In this document: piece by piece, positions 46,040 through 54,590 of the stretch | How positions within the stretch are numbered: position 1 is the first letter of the stretch | Layout of the letters: every line of letters begins with the position of its first letter | Assembly (NCBI GenBank): GCA_965116465.1 | Contig: OZ220687.1 | Span: 3,162,001 to 3,226,000 of the forward strand | DNA: 64,000 nt | Direction of reading: 5' to 3' | Source: VXNF01 sp965116465 | GTDB lineage: Bacteria > Actinomycetota > Acidimicrobiia > Acidimicrobiales > CATQHL01 | Notes under the pieces: model-generated | Databases searched by the model: none | What the model saw: only the letters and a program-made list of their open reading frames with translations | What the model was told of the DNA's origin: nothing | Made by a program: the position numbers and the translations under genes

Positions 46040-46918
46040 ATGGAAGGCGGACCGGCCCTGGTCCTGGTGGCCACGCCCATCGGCAACATGGGCGATCTGG
46101 CGCCGCGCGCCATCGAGGAACTGGCGGCAGCCGCGGTGATCGCCTGCGAGGACAGCCGCCGCACCGGGCGGCTGTTGTCTCAGGTGGGGATTTCCGGCAA
46201 GGAACTGGTGGTCGTGAACGAGCACACCGAGGCGGAGGCCGCGCCGCTGCTGGTGGCGCGCATTGCAGCGGGGGAGCGGGTGGCGCTCGTGACCGACGCG
46301 GGCACGCCGGCGGTCGCCGACCCCGGCGAGCGGCTCGTCCAGGCCGCCGTCGAGGCCGGCTGCGCGGTGTCGATCGTGCCGGGGCCGTCCGCTCCGCTGG
46401 CAGCCGTCGCCGTCAGCGGGCTGTCCGGGGGTCGCTTCGTCTATGAGGGATTCCTGCCCCGCCGGGGCGCCGCCCGTGCCGAACGCCTGGCCGAACTCGC
46501 AACCTCCGAGCGGACCGTGGTGCTGCTCGAGGCGCCGCACCGCTGTGCCCGCACCGCGACCGACCTGGCCGGGTCGTTCGGCTCGGAGCGGCGCGTCGTG
46601 GCGGTGCGCGAGCTCACCAAGCTGCACGAGGAGATCTGGCGGGGCAACCTCGGCGAGCTGGCCGCCTGGGCGGGCGCGGGGCTGCGCGGCGAGCTGGTCC
46701 TGGTGATCGAGGGAGCGCCGCCACCTGTCCCGCCGAGCGACGACGACATCGTCGAGGCTCTGTGGGCCGAACGCGCCGCCGCTCCGGCGGCCTCGGTGCG
46801 GGATCTCACGACGGCCGTCGCGAGCCGCCTGAACGTCGGCCGCCGGCACGTGTACGAACTGGCCCGCGCAATGGGCCTCACCGGGGGCGGTCAGACTCAC
46901 TCACCGCCGGGCTGTTAG
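46040..46918 (+). CDS. rsmI: 16S rRNA (cytidine1402-2'-O)-methyltransferase RsmI
   Basis: A 292-aa SAM-dependent tetrapyrrole-methylase-fold enzyme that methylates the ribose of C1402 in the decoding centre. LVLVATPIGNMGDLAPRAIE, CEDSRRTGRLL, LVTDAGTPAVADPGE and SIVPGPSAPLAAVAVSGL are RsmI hallmarks, as is EAPHRCARTATDL. ATG 46040 chosen because it follows the DUF192 stop closely and gives a family-like N-terminus. In many actinobacteria rsmI lies near metG-tatD, as here. Confidence 0.93.
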   Translation: MEGGPALVLVATPIGNMGDLAPRAIEELAAAAVIACEDSRRTGRLLSQVGISGKELVVVNEHTEAEAAPLLVARIAAGERVALVTDAGTPAVADPGERLVQAAVEAGCAVSIVPGPSAPLAAVAVSGLSGGRFVYEGFLPRRGAARAERLAELATSERTVVLLEAPHRCARTATDLAGSFGSERRVVAVRELTKLHEEIWRGNLGELAAWAGAGLRGELVLVIEGAPPPVPPSDDDIVEALWAERAAAPAASVRDLTTAVASRLNVGRRHVYELARAMGLTGGGQTHSPPGC

Positions 46919-46943
46919 GGTTGCCCGCACTTGGGGCAGAAAC

Positions 46944-46971
46944 CGGCCGGAGTATCAACAGATTCCGGCCG
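46944..46971. promoter_or_regulatory. inverted repeat upstream of the BCCT transporter
   Basis: CGGCCGGA (46944-46951) and TCCGGCCG (46964-46971) form a perfect 8-bp inverted repeat with a 12-base spacer, in the 74-bp gap between rsmI and the BCCT start codon. It could terminate rsmI, act as an operator for an osmolyte- or choline-responsive repressor, or fold as a leader hairpin. Which of these cannot be told from sequence. Confidence 0.5.
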
Positions 46972-46992
46972 AGGCTGGAACAGGGGGACACA

Positions 46993-48771
46993 ATGGCCGA
47001 GTCCGACCAACCGATGTCCGACCAGTCGGCCTCTGATGCCGACTTGACGGAACTCGCGCAGGCTCACGACGAGTGGGTGGAGCAGGAGCGGCAGGCGCGC
47101 CGCGAGGCGGTCATGAACCGCCAGCCGTTCTACGGATTGCAGATCGATCCGGACATCGACTTCTACCCCGATGTGGCCGACAGGGAGCCGGGCGACACGA
47201 ACATCGGGAAGAAGTGGTTCGACATCCACCCGCAGGTCACCTTCTGGGCCGCGGGGTTCCTGATCTTCTTCATCCTCTTCACGGTCATCTACGACGGGGC
47301 GGGGAACGTCTTCGGCGAGGTGCTCGGCTACATCAACGGCAACTTCGGCTGGTTCTACATCCTGTCGGCGAACATCTTCGTGCTCGCCGCCGCCTACTTC
47401 GCGTTCGGCAGGTACAGCAAGATCCGCATCGGGGGGCCGACGGCCCAACCGGAGTTCAGCACCGGCGCCTGGTACGCCATGTTGATCTCGGCGGGGATGG
47501 GTATCGGGCTCATGTTCTGGTCGGTGGCCGAGCCGATCTTCCACTGGGCCTCGCCGCCGCCCCTGTACGGCGTCGAGGCCGAGTCGGGACTGGCCGGCAA
47601 ATTCGCCATCATCACGACCTACTACCACTGGGGCATCCACCCCTGGGCCATCTACGGGCTGGTCTCGCTGGCGCTGGCGTTCTTCGCCTACAACCGGGGC
47701 CTGCCGCTCACGTTCCGCTCGGTGTTCTACCCGATCCTGGGCAAGAAGATCTACGGACCGTGGGGCGACCTGATCGACATCCTCACCGTTCTGGCCACCC
47801 TGTTCGGGTTGGCCACCTCGCTGGGCCTCGGTGTGGGCCAGGCGGCGGCCGGGCTCAACTACGTCTTCGGGACGCCCACCGACACCTGGTTCCAGGTCGT
47901 GCTGATCGCAGCGATCACGGGGATCGCCTCCATCTCGGTGGTGGCCGGCCTCGACGCCGGGGTGAAACGTCTCAGCCAGCTCAACATCTACCTGGCGCTG
48001 CTGCTGATGCTGTTCATTTTCGTGGCCGGGCCGACCCTGTTCATCCTGTCCACGTTCGCCGGCGGCGTGGGCGGGTACCTGCAGTGGCTGCCCGAGCTGT
48101 CGTTCTGGAACGAAGGGTTCACCGGCACCGACTGGCAGGGTGGATGGACCATCTTCTACTGGGGCTGGTGGATCTCCTGGTCGCCCTTCGTGGGAATGTT
48201 CATCGCCCGCATCTCCAAGGGCCGCACCGTCCGGGAACTGATCCTCGGCGTCGTGCTCTTCCCGTCGCTGCTCTCGTTCATGTGGATGGCGGTCTTCGGC
48301 GGCTCCGCCATCCGCACGCAGATGGAGGGTGCCCGTGACATCGCCGGCGCAGTCGCCGCCGACGTGTCCACCGCCCTGTTCGACCTGCTGAGGGCCTTCC
48401 CGCTGACCGAGGTCGCCTCGGTGCTGGGGATCATCCTGGTGATCTCGTTCTTCGTGACCTCCTCGGACTCGGGCTCGTTGGTGGTGGACCACCTCACCTC
48501 GGGAGGAAAGCTGGACTCCCCGAAGCCCCAGCGTGTGTTCTGGGCCGTCATGGAGGGCGCCATCGCGGCCGTGCTGTTGATCGGCGGCGGGCTCTCGGCG
48601 CTGCAGACCGCCGCGGTGAGCAGCGGGCTGCCGTTCGCCGCAGTGCTGCTCGTCATGTGCTGGAGCCTGCACAAGGCCTTCCACGAGGAACTGGACCTGC
48701 TCGAGGACCACTACGACGTCGAGCAGTTCCGATCTCGCCACAAGGGGTTGATGAAACGCCTCGGGCTCTAG
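46993..48771 (+). CDS. BCCT-family betaine/choline/carnitine transporter
   Basis: A 592-aa secondary transporter, probably Na+- or H+-coupled, for quaternary ammonium osmolytes. After a ~75-residue acidic cytoplasmic N-tail come twelve hydrophobic helices. The BCCT signature is clear: GMGIGLMFWSVAEPIFHWAS (near residue 167) and the Trp-rich WTIFYWGWWISWSPFVGMFI followed by ARISKGRT (near 385). The C-terminal tail is charged (HEELDLLEDHYDVEQFRSRH) and may serve osmosensing as in BetP. The exact substrate, betaine versus choline, is not decidable. ATG 46993 follows GGGGGACA. It is convergent with the ProX-channel fusion, sharing the bases CTAG as both stop codons. Confidence 0.92.
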   Translation: MAESDQPMSDQSASDADLTELAQAHDEWVEQERQARREAVMNRQPFYGLQIDPDIDFYPDVADREPGDTNIGKKWFDIHPQVTFWAAGFLIFFILFTVIYDGAGNVFGEVLGYINGNFGWFYILSANIFVLAAAYFAFGRYSKIRIGGPTAQPEFSTGAWYAMLISAGMGIGLMFWSVAEPIFHWASPPPLYGVEAESGLAGKFAIITTYYHWGIHPWAIYGLVSLALAFFAYNRGLPLTFRSVFYPILGKKIYGPWGDLIDILTVLATLFGLATSLGLGVGQAAAGLNYVFGTPTDTWFQVVLIAAITGIASISVVAGLDAGVKRLSQLNIYLALLLMLFIFVAGPTLFILSTFAGGVGGYLQWLPELSFWNEGFTGTDWQGGWTIFYWGWWISWSPFVGMFIARISKGRTVRELILGVVLFPSLLSFMWMAVFGGSAIRTQMEGARDIAGAVAADVSTALFDLLRAFPLTEVASVLGIILVISFFVTSSDSGSLVVDHLTSGGKLDSPKPQRVFWAVMEGAIAAVLLIGGGLSALQTAAVSSGLPFAAVLLVMCWSLHKAFHEELDLLEDHYDVEQFRSRHKGLMKRLGL

Positions 48772-50882
48772 TCCAGATCACCGAACCAGCGGTCGAAGAG
48801 CCGGTCGTAGGCGCCGGTCTCGATCAGCCGGAGCAGGGAGCGGTTGATCTGCTCCCTCAGTTCGGGCCGCTCGGGCGACACGATCAGCCCGTAGCGCACG
48901 TTGTCGAAGGTGCCGCCGACGGTCGTCACCGTTCCGCTGCCGTGCCGCGCCGCGTGATAGCGAAGGACCGGCGCATCGAACACGACAGCGTCCACGTGGT
49001 TCTGCTCGAGCAGCTCGTAGGCGTCCCCGATCTCCTCGGTGAGCACGGGCCCGGCGCCGAGGGTGGTGAGATAGGCCTCCCCGGCCGTGCTGGCTACGGT
49101 GGCCACGCGGGCCCCTGGTAGGTCCGCGGGGCCGCGGATGTCGCCCTGCAGTTGCGAGACGGCCAGTGACGAGGCGATCGAGGCGGTGAACGCGGCGAAC
49201 AGGAGCGTGCCGAAGACGATCCACAGCAGCGCGAACGCCCGACCGCCGGCGCGGCGGGCCACCTTGTCCCCGTACCCGACGGTGCTCATGGTGACGATCG
49301 ACCAGTAGAAGGAGTCCCACAGACCACGCCGGTACGGCGAGGCGAAGTCCTCGTTGTGGCGACGTTCCAGCCACCAGATGACGTGCGCGGCCACGAGTAT
49401 GGCAACGCCGAACAGCATGAGTTGCCACGGCACGTCGGAGTCCGCGACCGATGCGAAGAAGTTCCGGATGCGATCCCATACGGAGGGATCCCGTTGGTCG
49501 GAGACAAGGATCGTCAGACCCGTGGCCAGCACCGGAAGCGAGAAATCCACCGCCTCCTCCCGTGGTCTCGTGATCTCGATACCTCCCAGCGCCAGGTCTG
49601 CGGCGCCGCGGCTCACGTCGTCGATCTGCTTGGCCACGATGTCGGCGCTGTGGAACCTCACACCGGTCCCCATCTCGTGGGCGATCATCCGCGCCAGATC
49701 CACTTCGAAACCGCCGAAGGAGCGATCCTCGTAGGTCACGAACGGGCTCAGCACGCGGGCGGCAACGGTGAGGACGGGCACTTCGGTCAACTCCGTCCCG
49801 GGGTCGTCGCGCACCTCGAACGGCGCCGCGTCCGGGTCGGCCTGCTGCAACCACTCGTCCACCGTCGCGGCGTTCGCCGCGAGCCACGCTGCGGCGTGAC
49901 GGGCGATGTCCTCGGGATCGCCCTCGCCGGAGATCATCGCCTCGTTCTGGGCCAGGATGTCCTCGAGCGGGATCCTGACCTGCTCGAGCAGGGAGCGGGC
50001 CGGTGGATTGGCTGCCAGGAACGCCGAGTTGGCCACTGCCGCGATGTCATTGGGCGGCCAGCCGATGGCACACGGATCGGAGGCGCAGCCGGTGAGCCCG
50101 CCCACCCGGGTTCGCTCCAGGTCCGCACCACCGGTGCCGGGCAGGGATGGGAATGGCGTCTGGAGCCAGGCGACGTCGGTACCGGGCACGAGCAGGCTGA
50201 CCGTCCAGTTCGGCGTCCAGGTGTAGAACAGCACGGGGTGACCGGCGGCGTGCCGCTCCAGGAGTTCGGCCATGAGCGGCGAGTACTCTCCCTGGACCTG
50301 TTCCACCGTGTCGCCCAGGCCGTAGGCGGCGATGTGGTGATCGATGACGGCGGCGCACGACCATCCGGGATTGCAGCCGACGAGATCGGCCCGCCCGTCC
50401 CCGGCGGCATCGAAGAGTGCGGCCAGTTCGGGATCCGCCAGATCGGCGAGGTCGCTGATGCCGTACTCCGCCACGGTGGCGATGTCGGCGAAGTAGCCCT
50501 GCAGCGCCCCGCTGGCCACTTGCGTCCCGACACGCTCGGCGCCGCCTTGGGCGTTCAGCAACGGCTCGTGGAGTGGGAACCAACCGTTGACCCATAGATC
50601 CACGTCACCCCGAGCGACCGACTCGTAGAACTCGGCGTTGTCCATTGTCACGGGTCCGGAGACCGCGTAGCCGAGGTGTTCCAGAAGTTGCCGGTACACC
50701 TCGGCCTGGAACCAGCCGGTCTCCCAGGAGGCGCGGGCCATCCGCACGGTCCCGACCGTTTGGCTCGCCCGGTTCCCGCTCTCCGCGGAACCCTGCGCGG
50801 CGACGGATCCGGCCGAGGGTCCGACCGCCCAGGTCGAGCATCCCAGGAGCAGGGCGAAGACGAAAGCGGCCCCCCGTCGCAT
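48768..50882 (-). CDS. ProX-type betaine-binding domain fused to GluR0-like ligand-gated K+ channel
   Basis: A 704-aa exported membrane protein. Residues 1-30 are a signal (lipobox-like LLLGC or cleavage near AAQG). Residues about 45-350 are a ProX/OpuAC fold: W101 in NGWFPLHEP, W174 in GCNPGWSC and W222 in FYTWTPNW match the three-Trp betaine box of E. coli ProX, and C170/C176 its disulfide. Residues about 368-462 form S1 of a glutamate-receptor-like ligand domain with R441 in ITRPREEAVDFSLP. M1 is about 486-505, the pore loop 521-540 with TVGYGD, the inner helix about 546-572 ending FTASIASSLA. S2 runs from about 580 to the end, with D636 in VVFDAPVL as in glycine/NMDA-type sites. Known GluR0 channels are K+-selective. 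The neighbouring BCCT transporter suggests osmotic sensing. Confidence 0.9.
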   Translation of the reverse strand: MRRGAAFVFALLLGCSTWAVGPSAGSVAAQGSAESGNRASQTVGTVRMARASWETGWFQAEVYRQLLEHLGYAVSGPVTMDNAEFYESVARGDVDLWVNGWFPLHEPLLNAQGGAERVGTQVASGALQGYFADIATVAEYGISDLADLADPELAALFDAAGDGRADLVGCNPGWSCAAVIDHHIAAYGLGDTVEQVQGEYSPLMAELLERHAAGHPVLFYTWTPNWTVSLLVPGTDVAWLQTPFPSLPGTGGADLERTRVGGLTGCASDPCAIGWPPNDIAAVANSAFLAANPPARSLLEQVRIPLEDILAQNEAMISGEGDPEDIARHAAAWLAANAATVDEWLQQADPDAAPFEVRDDPGTELTEVPVLTVAARVLSPFVTYEDRSFGGFEVDLARMIAHEMGTGVRFHSADIVAKQIDDVSRGAADLALGGIEITRPREEAVDFSLPVLATGLTILVSDQRDPSVWDRIRNFFASVADSDVPWQLMLFGVAILVAAHVIWWLERRHNEDFASPYRRGLWDSFYWSIVTMSTVGYGDKVARRAGGRAFALLWIVFGTLLFAAFTASIASSLAVSQLQGDIRGPADLPGARVATVASTAGEAYLTTLGAGPVLTEEIGDAYELLEQNHVDAVVFDAPVLRYHAARHGSGTVTTVGGTFDNVRYGLIVSPERPELREQINRSLLRLIETGAYDRLFDRWFGDLD

Positions 50883-51038
50883 CTCTCCAAACTAGAACTG
50901 TTCGCGGGTCCGGTCGGTCGCGGGCGCCGGAGTTTCGTCCCCGGCGGTGCCCGCTCGGTGCGCGGCGGTCCGGTCCGCGCCGCGCCGGCCGGGCGTCTCG
51001 CCGGGCAGGCCCCGCGGCGGCACCGGTATCGTGACGGC

Positions 51039-52547
51039 GTGGGCCGCTACTTCTACACAACCCCCATCTACTACGTGAACGACGTGCCGCACATGGGTCA
51101 CGCCTACACGACGCTGAACGGGGACGCCCTGGCCCGCTGGCGGCGATTGCACGGTGACGAGGTGTTCTACCTCACCGGAACCGACGAGCACGGCCTCAAG
51201 GTCCAGCGCGCCGCCACCCAGAACGGTCTCAGCCCCCAGGAACAGGCCGACCGCACCAGCAAGCGGTTCAGGGAGGCGTGGGATCTGCTGGACATCGCCT
51301 ACGACGATTTCATCCGCACCACCGAGCCGCGCCACCACACCGCGGTGCAGACCCTGCTGGAACGCTGCTACGAGAACGGCTACGTCTACAAGGACACCTA
51401 TCAGGGCGCCTACTGCGTGTCCTGCGAGGCCTACTACGCCGAGGCCGACCTTCTGGACGGCGACTGCCCGATCCACGAGTTCCCCGTCGAGCAGATGTCC
51501 GAGGACAACTACTTCTTCCGGCTCTCGGCGTTCCGGGACCGGCTCCTGGAGTGGTTCGAGGACGTGCCGGACAACATCACGCCCGAGCGCTACCGCAACG
51601 AGGCGCGGGCGCTGGTGCGGGGCGGGCTGGAGGATCTGTCGATCACCCGCACCTCCCTGCAGTGGGGAATCCCCGTTCCCTGGGACACCAAGCACGTCTT
51701 CTACGTGTGGTACGACGCCCTCACGAACTACGCCACCGCGGCCGGCTACGGCACCGATGAGGACCGCTTCGCCACCTGGTGGCCGGCGGTGCGGCACCTG
51801 TTGGGCAAGGACATCATCCGCTTCCACTGCGTCTACTGGCCGGCCATGCTGATGGCGGCGGGCGTGGAGCCGATGCCGCGCTTCCACGTGCACGGCTGGC
51901 TGCTCGTGAGCGGCGCCAAGATGGCCAAGACGAGCGTCGTGCAGATCGCGCCGGGCGACCTGGCGGACAGCATCGGCGTGGACGGCCTGCGCTACTCGGT
52001 GCTGCGCGACAACCCGTTCGGTCCCGACAGCGACTTCAGCTACGAAGCACTCGTGCAGCGCTGCAACAGCGACCTTGCCAACGGGCTCGGCAACCTGCTG
52101 CAGCGCGTCACCACCATCGTGGCCCGCTCCGAAGGCTCGGTCGGCAGCGCGCCGCTGCCCGACAGCCCCCTGGCCGCCACCGCCGCGCACGTCTACGAGG
52201 CGGCCGCGGCGGCATGGGCCAGGGTGCAGCCGTCCGTCGCGCTCTCCGAGACGTGGCGCCTCGTCCGGGAGACCAACGAGTACCTGCAGGATCGCGAGCC
52301 GTGGAAGCTGGAGGCGGGTCCCGAACGGGACGCTGTGCTCGGCGACGCTCTCGAGGCCCTGCGGATCGTCGCGGTCCTGGCGCATCCGGCGATCCCGCGG
52401 TCGTGTGCCGAGGTCTGGCGGCGGATCGGGCTCGACAGCGATCCGGCGCAGGCTCGGCTGCCCGAGGCGGCGCGCTGGGGCCAGTATCCCGCCGGCCTTG
52501 CGGTGACGGTCGCCGATCCGCTGTTCCCCCGCCTGACGGTCGACTGA
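51039..52547 (+). CDS. metG: methionyl-tRNA synthetase
   Basis: A 502-aa class I synthetase charging tRNA-Met. GTG 51039 gives GRYFYTTPIYYVNDVPHMGH with the HIGH-type motif HMGH. The zinc knuckle is CVSCEAYYAEADLLDGDCPI; the KMSKS loop reads AKMAKTS, a mild variant. VFYVWYDALTNY and VYWPAMLMAAG are normal, and the anticodon-binding domain contains DREPWKLE. There is no C-terminal tRNA-binding extension, as usual for short actinobacterial MetRS. It starts the metG-tatD-rpf-rsmA-ispE block. Confidence 0.95.
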   Translation: MGRYFYTTPIYYVNDVPHMGHAYTTLNGDALARWRRLHGDEVFYLTGTDEHGLKVQRAATQNGLSPQEQADRTSKRFREAWDLLDIAYDDFIRTTEPRHHTAVQTLLERCYENGYVYKDTYQGAYCVSCEAYYAEADLLDGDCPIHEFPVEQMSEDNYFFRLSAFRDRLLEWFEDVPDNITPERYRNEARALVRGGLEDLSITRTSLQWGIPVPWDTKHVFYVWYDALTNYATAAGYGTDEDRFATWWPAVRHLLGKDIIRFHCVYWPAMLMAAGVEPMPRFHVHGWLLVSGAKMAKTSVVQIAPGDLADSIGVDGLRYSVLRDNPFGPDSDFSYEALVQRCNSDLANGLGNLLQRVTTIVARSEGSVGSAPLPDSPLAATAAHVYEAAAAAWARVQPSVALSETWRLVRETNEYLQDREPWKLEAGPERDAVLGDALEALRIVAVLAHPAIPRSCAEVWRRIGLDSDPAQARLPEAARWGQYPAGLAVTVADPLFPRLTVD

Positions 52548-52552
52548 GAGGC

Positions 52553-53335
52553 GTGGGCGACGCCGTGCCCGCCGACACTCCGAGCGGGCCTTGGTTCGAC
52601 ACGCACTGCCACCTGCAACTCGAGACGTGCGACCGGGAGGTGGCCGCCGCCCGGGAGGCGGGCGTCGTGGCGCTCATCGCCATCGGGACCGACGTGGCCG
52701 ACTCCCGGGAGGCTGTGGCTGTGGCGGGCCGGCACCGGGACGTTCGCGCCGCCGTGGGGGTGCATCCGCACGAGGCCGCCGGCGGTATCGACGGGCTGGC
52801 CGACCTGTTGGGGCTCGAGAATGTCGTGGCCGTCGGCGAGTGCGGCCTGGACTACCACTACGACCACTCCCCGCGCCCGGACCAGCGACGGGTCTTCGCC
52901 GCCCAGATCGCGCTGGCGCACGAGACGGGTCTGACGCTCGTGGTGCACAGCCGCTCGGCCTGGGACGACACGTTCGCCATCCTGGCCGGCGAGGGGGTCC
53001 CCGAACGGACCGTCCTGCACTGCTTCACCGGCGGGGCGCCCGAGGCCAAGCGAGCGATGGACATCGGGGCGTACCTCTCCTTCAGCGGGATCGTGTCGTT
53101 CCCCAAGGCGCGCGAGGTGCATGAGGCGGCGGCGCGCTGTGCCGCCGACCGGCTGCTGGTGGAGACCGACGCCCCCTTGCTGACCCCCGTGCCGCTGCGA
53201 GGCAGACCCAACAGTCCTGCCAACGTTCCCCTCGTCGGGGCCGCTCTGGCACGGGTCCGGGACAGCACACCGCAGGAGGTTGCGGAACTCACAACCGCCA
53301 ACGCCCACCGGGCGTTCGGTCTCGAGAGCCTCTAG
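52553..53335 (+). CDS. tatD: TatD-family metal-dependent DNase
   Basis: A 260-aa TIM-barrel hydrolase. Metal ligands are visible in FDTHCHL (HxH), VAVGECGLDYHY (Glu), VVHSRSA, LHCFTGG and LLVETDAPLLTP (Asp). TatD enzymes are 3'-5' exonucleases implicated in DNA repair and turnover. GTG 52553 is six bases after the metG stop, with a second possible GTG at 52565; the first ten residues are non-conserved. Normal length for the family. Confidence 0.93.
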   Translation: MGDAVPADTPSGPWFDTHCHLQLETCDREVAAAREAGVVALIAIGTDVADSREAVAVAGRHRDVRAAVGVHPHEAAGGIDGLADLLGLENVVAVGECGLDYHYDHSPRPDQRRVFAAQIALAHETGLTLVVHSRSAWDDTFAILAGEGVPERTVLHCFTGGAPEAKRAMDIGAYLSFSGIVSFPKAREVHEAAARCAADRLLVETDAPLLTPVPLRGRPNSPANVPLVGAALARVRDSTPQEVAELTTANAHRAFGLESL

Positions 53336-53427
53336 GACGGCCAGCCACTTCGTCGCCGACGTCGATCCGTCCTAGCCTGCTGTGTCTGGGACGACCGACA
53401 GCACTCGCCGACGTTGGGGGGACGTGG

Positions 53428-54576
53428 ATGACCGGGTGTACCGCGGTGGCCGCACGGCGCCGCCGGTCGCAGTTGATGAGCGCTCGCATCGCGGTTGCGG
53501 TGGCGGCCGTGGTGGTGCTCGGCGCCGCCTGCGGCTCCGATGCCAGCGATCCCGCCGATGCGCCGGCCGCCCCCGACACCTCGGAGGCCGCGGAACCCTC
53601 CGCCGGCGCGGAGGCCACGCCGGCGGCGGGCGACTCCGCTGCTGCCGCGCCCCCGGAGGTCCCACCCCGGCCCGCGACGCCCCCGGCGCCCCAGCCGCCA
53701 CCCACCCCGTCGCCACAACCGCCGCCGCAGCCCGCCCCCTCGCCGCAGCCGCAGGTTCCTCTCGACACCTCGGGGGCGCGGACCTTCCCGGCGCCGGGGG
53801 TCTGGGAGGCGCTCCGGCAGTGCCAGTCGCAGGGCGACTACGGGTTCGTTCACCCCTCCGGTCAGTACTTCGGGGCCTACCAGTTCACCGTGGCGACATG
53901 GGACCGGCTGGCGAACCAGCGCTACAGCCACCTGCTGGGTGTCCTGCCCTCGGAGGCGGCTCCCGAGGACCAGGACAGCATGGCGTACTACCTGTGGATC
54001 GAGTCGGGCCATGCGCGCTGGCCCGCCTGCAGCCACGTCTTCACCGGCGACCCCCCGCCCACCGAGACCATCGCGAGCGGGCCGGTCCCGGGCGAGCCCT
54101 CCGACATCGCGTCGGCCGACGAGGGACCCGTCGAGGGCGCACCCTTCGAGGCCGATGACGAGCTGGTGCCGGTCTCGCCCCCCGGCGCCGAAGCGGGGGA
54201 GTCCGGCGAGTCGGGCGTCACCGCCACGACCTCCGTGGACGAGATCCCGGCGCTGGACATCGACCCGGCCACGCAGCCGGCGATCCCCCCGGACGTTCCG
54301 GGGTTCCCTAGCGAGGAACAGTGGCAGGCACTGCGCATGTGCGAGTCCAGCGGCAACTACCGGGCCTTCAGCCGCGCCGGCCCCTACTACGGCGCCTACC
54401 AATTCGATCAGCCGACATGGGACTTCGTGGCCAGCCGCAACTACCCCCGTTTGGTCGGCGTGCAGCCGTGGGATGCGACGCCCGAGGACCAGACGCGCAT
54501 GGCCTACCGGCTCTGGGAGGAGCGCCGGGACCAGCCGTGGCCGAACTGCGGCCGCCACCTGCGCCCCGGCGCCTGA
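53428..54576 (+). CDS. lipoprotein with two Rpf (resuscitation-promoting factor) domains
   Basis: A 382-aa cell-wall hydrolase candidate. A lipoprotein signal ends at Cys35 (LGAAC), then a Pro/Ala linker to about 112. Rpf domain 1 (about 124-205) has WEALRQCQSQGDYGF and YFGAYQFTVATW; Rpf domain 2 (about 297-378) has WQALRMCESSGNYRA and YYGAYQFDQPTW. Rpf proteins are lysozyme-like lytic transglycosylases acting from a glutamate in CES(G); that glutamate is E306 in domain 2 but is glutamine (Q133) in domain 1. Cysteine pairs C132/C201 and C305/C374 suit one disulfide per domain. ATG 53428 follows GGGGGGACGTGG; the internal ATG 53476 would also keep the signal. Position before rsmA is the classical rpfB site. 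Confidence 0.88.
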   Translation: MTGCTAVAARRRRSQLMSARIAVAVAAVVVLGAACGSDASDPADAPAAPDTSEAAEPSAGAEATPAAGDSAAAAPPEVPPRPATPPAPQPPPTPSPQPPPQPAPSPQPQVPLDTSGARTFPAPGVWEALRQCQSQGDYGFVHPSGQYFGAYQFTVATWDRLANQRYSHLLGVLPSEAAPEDQDSMAYYLWIESGHARWPACSHVFTGDPPPTETIASGPVPGEPSDIASADEGPVEGAPFEADDELVPVSPPGAEAGESGESGVTATTSVDEIPALDIDPATQPAIPPDVPGFPSEEQWQALRMCESSGNYRAFSRAGPYYGAYQFDQPTWDFVASRNYPRLVGVQPWDATPEDQTRMAYRLWEERRDQPWPNCGRHLRPGA

Positions 54577-54590
54577 ACGGGGCCGGGGCG

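Noticed and set aside
48768..50882. two separate genes (proX and a channel) wrongly joined
   Set aside because: A single frame runs from a signal peptide through both domains without stop, and the second part has no signal sequence or ribosome site of its own; the S1 segment follows the ProX domain after a short linker.
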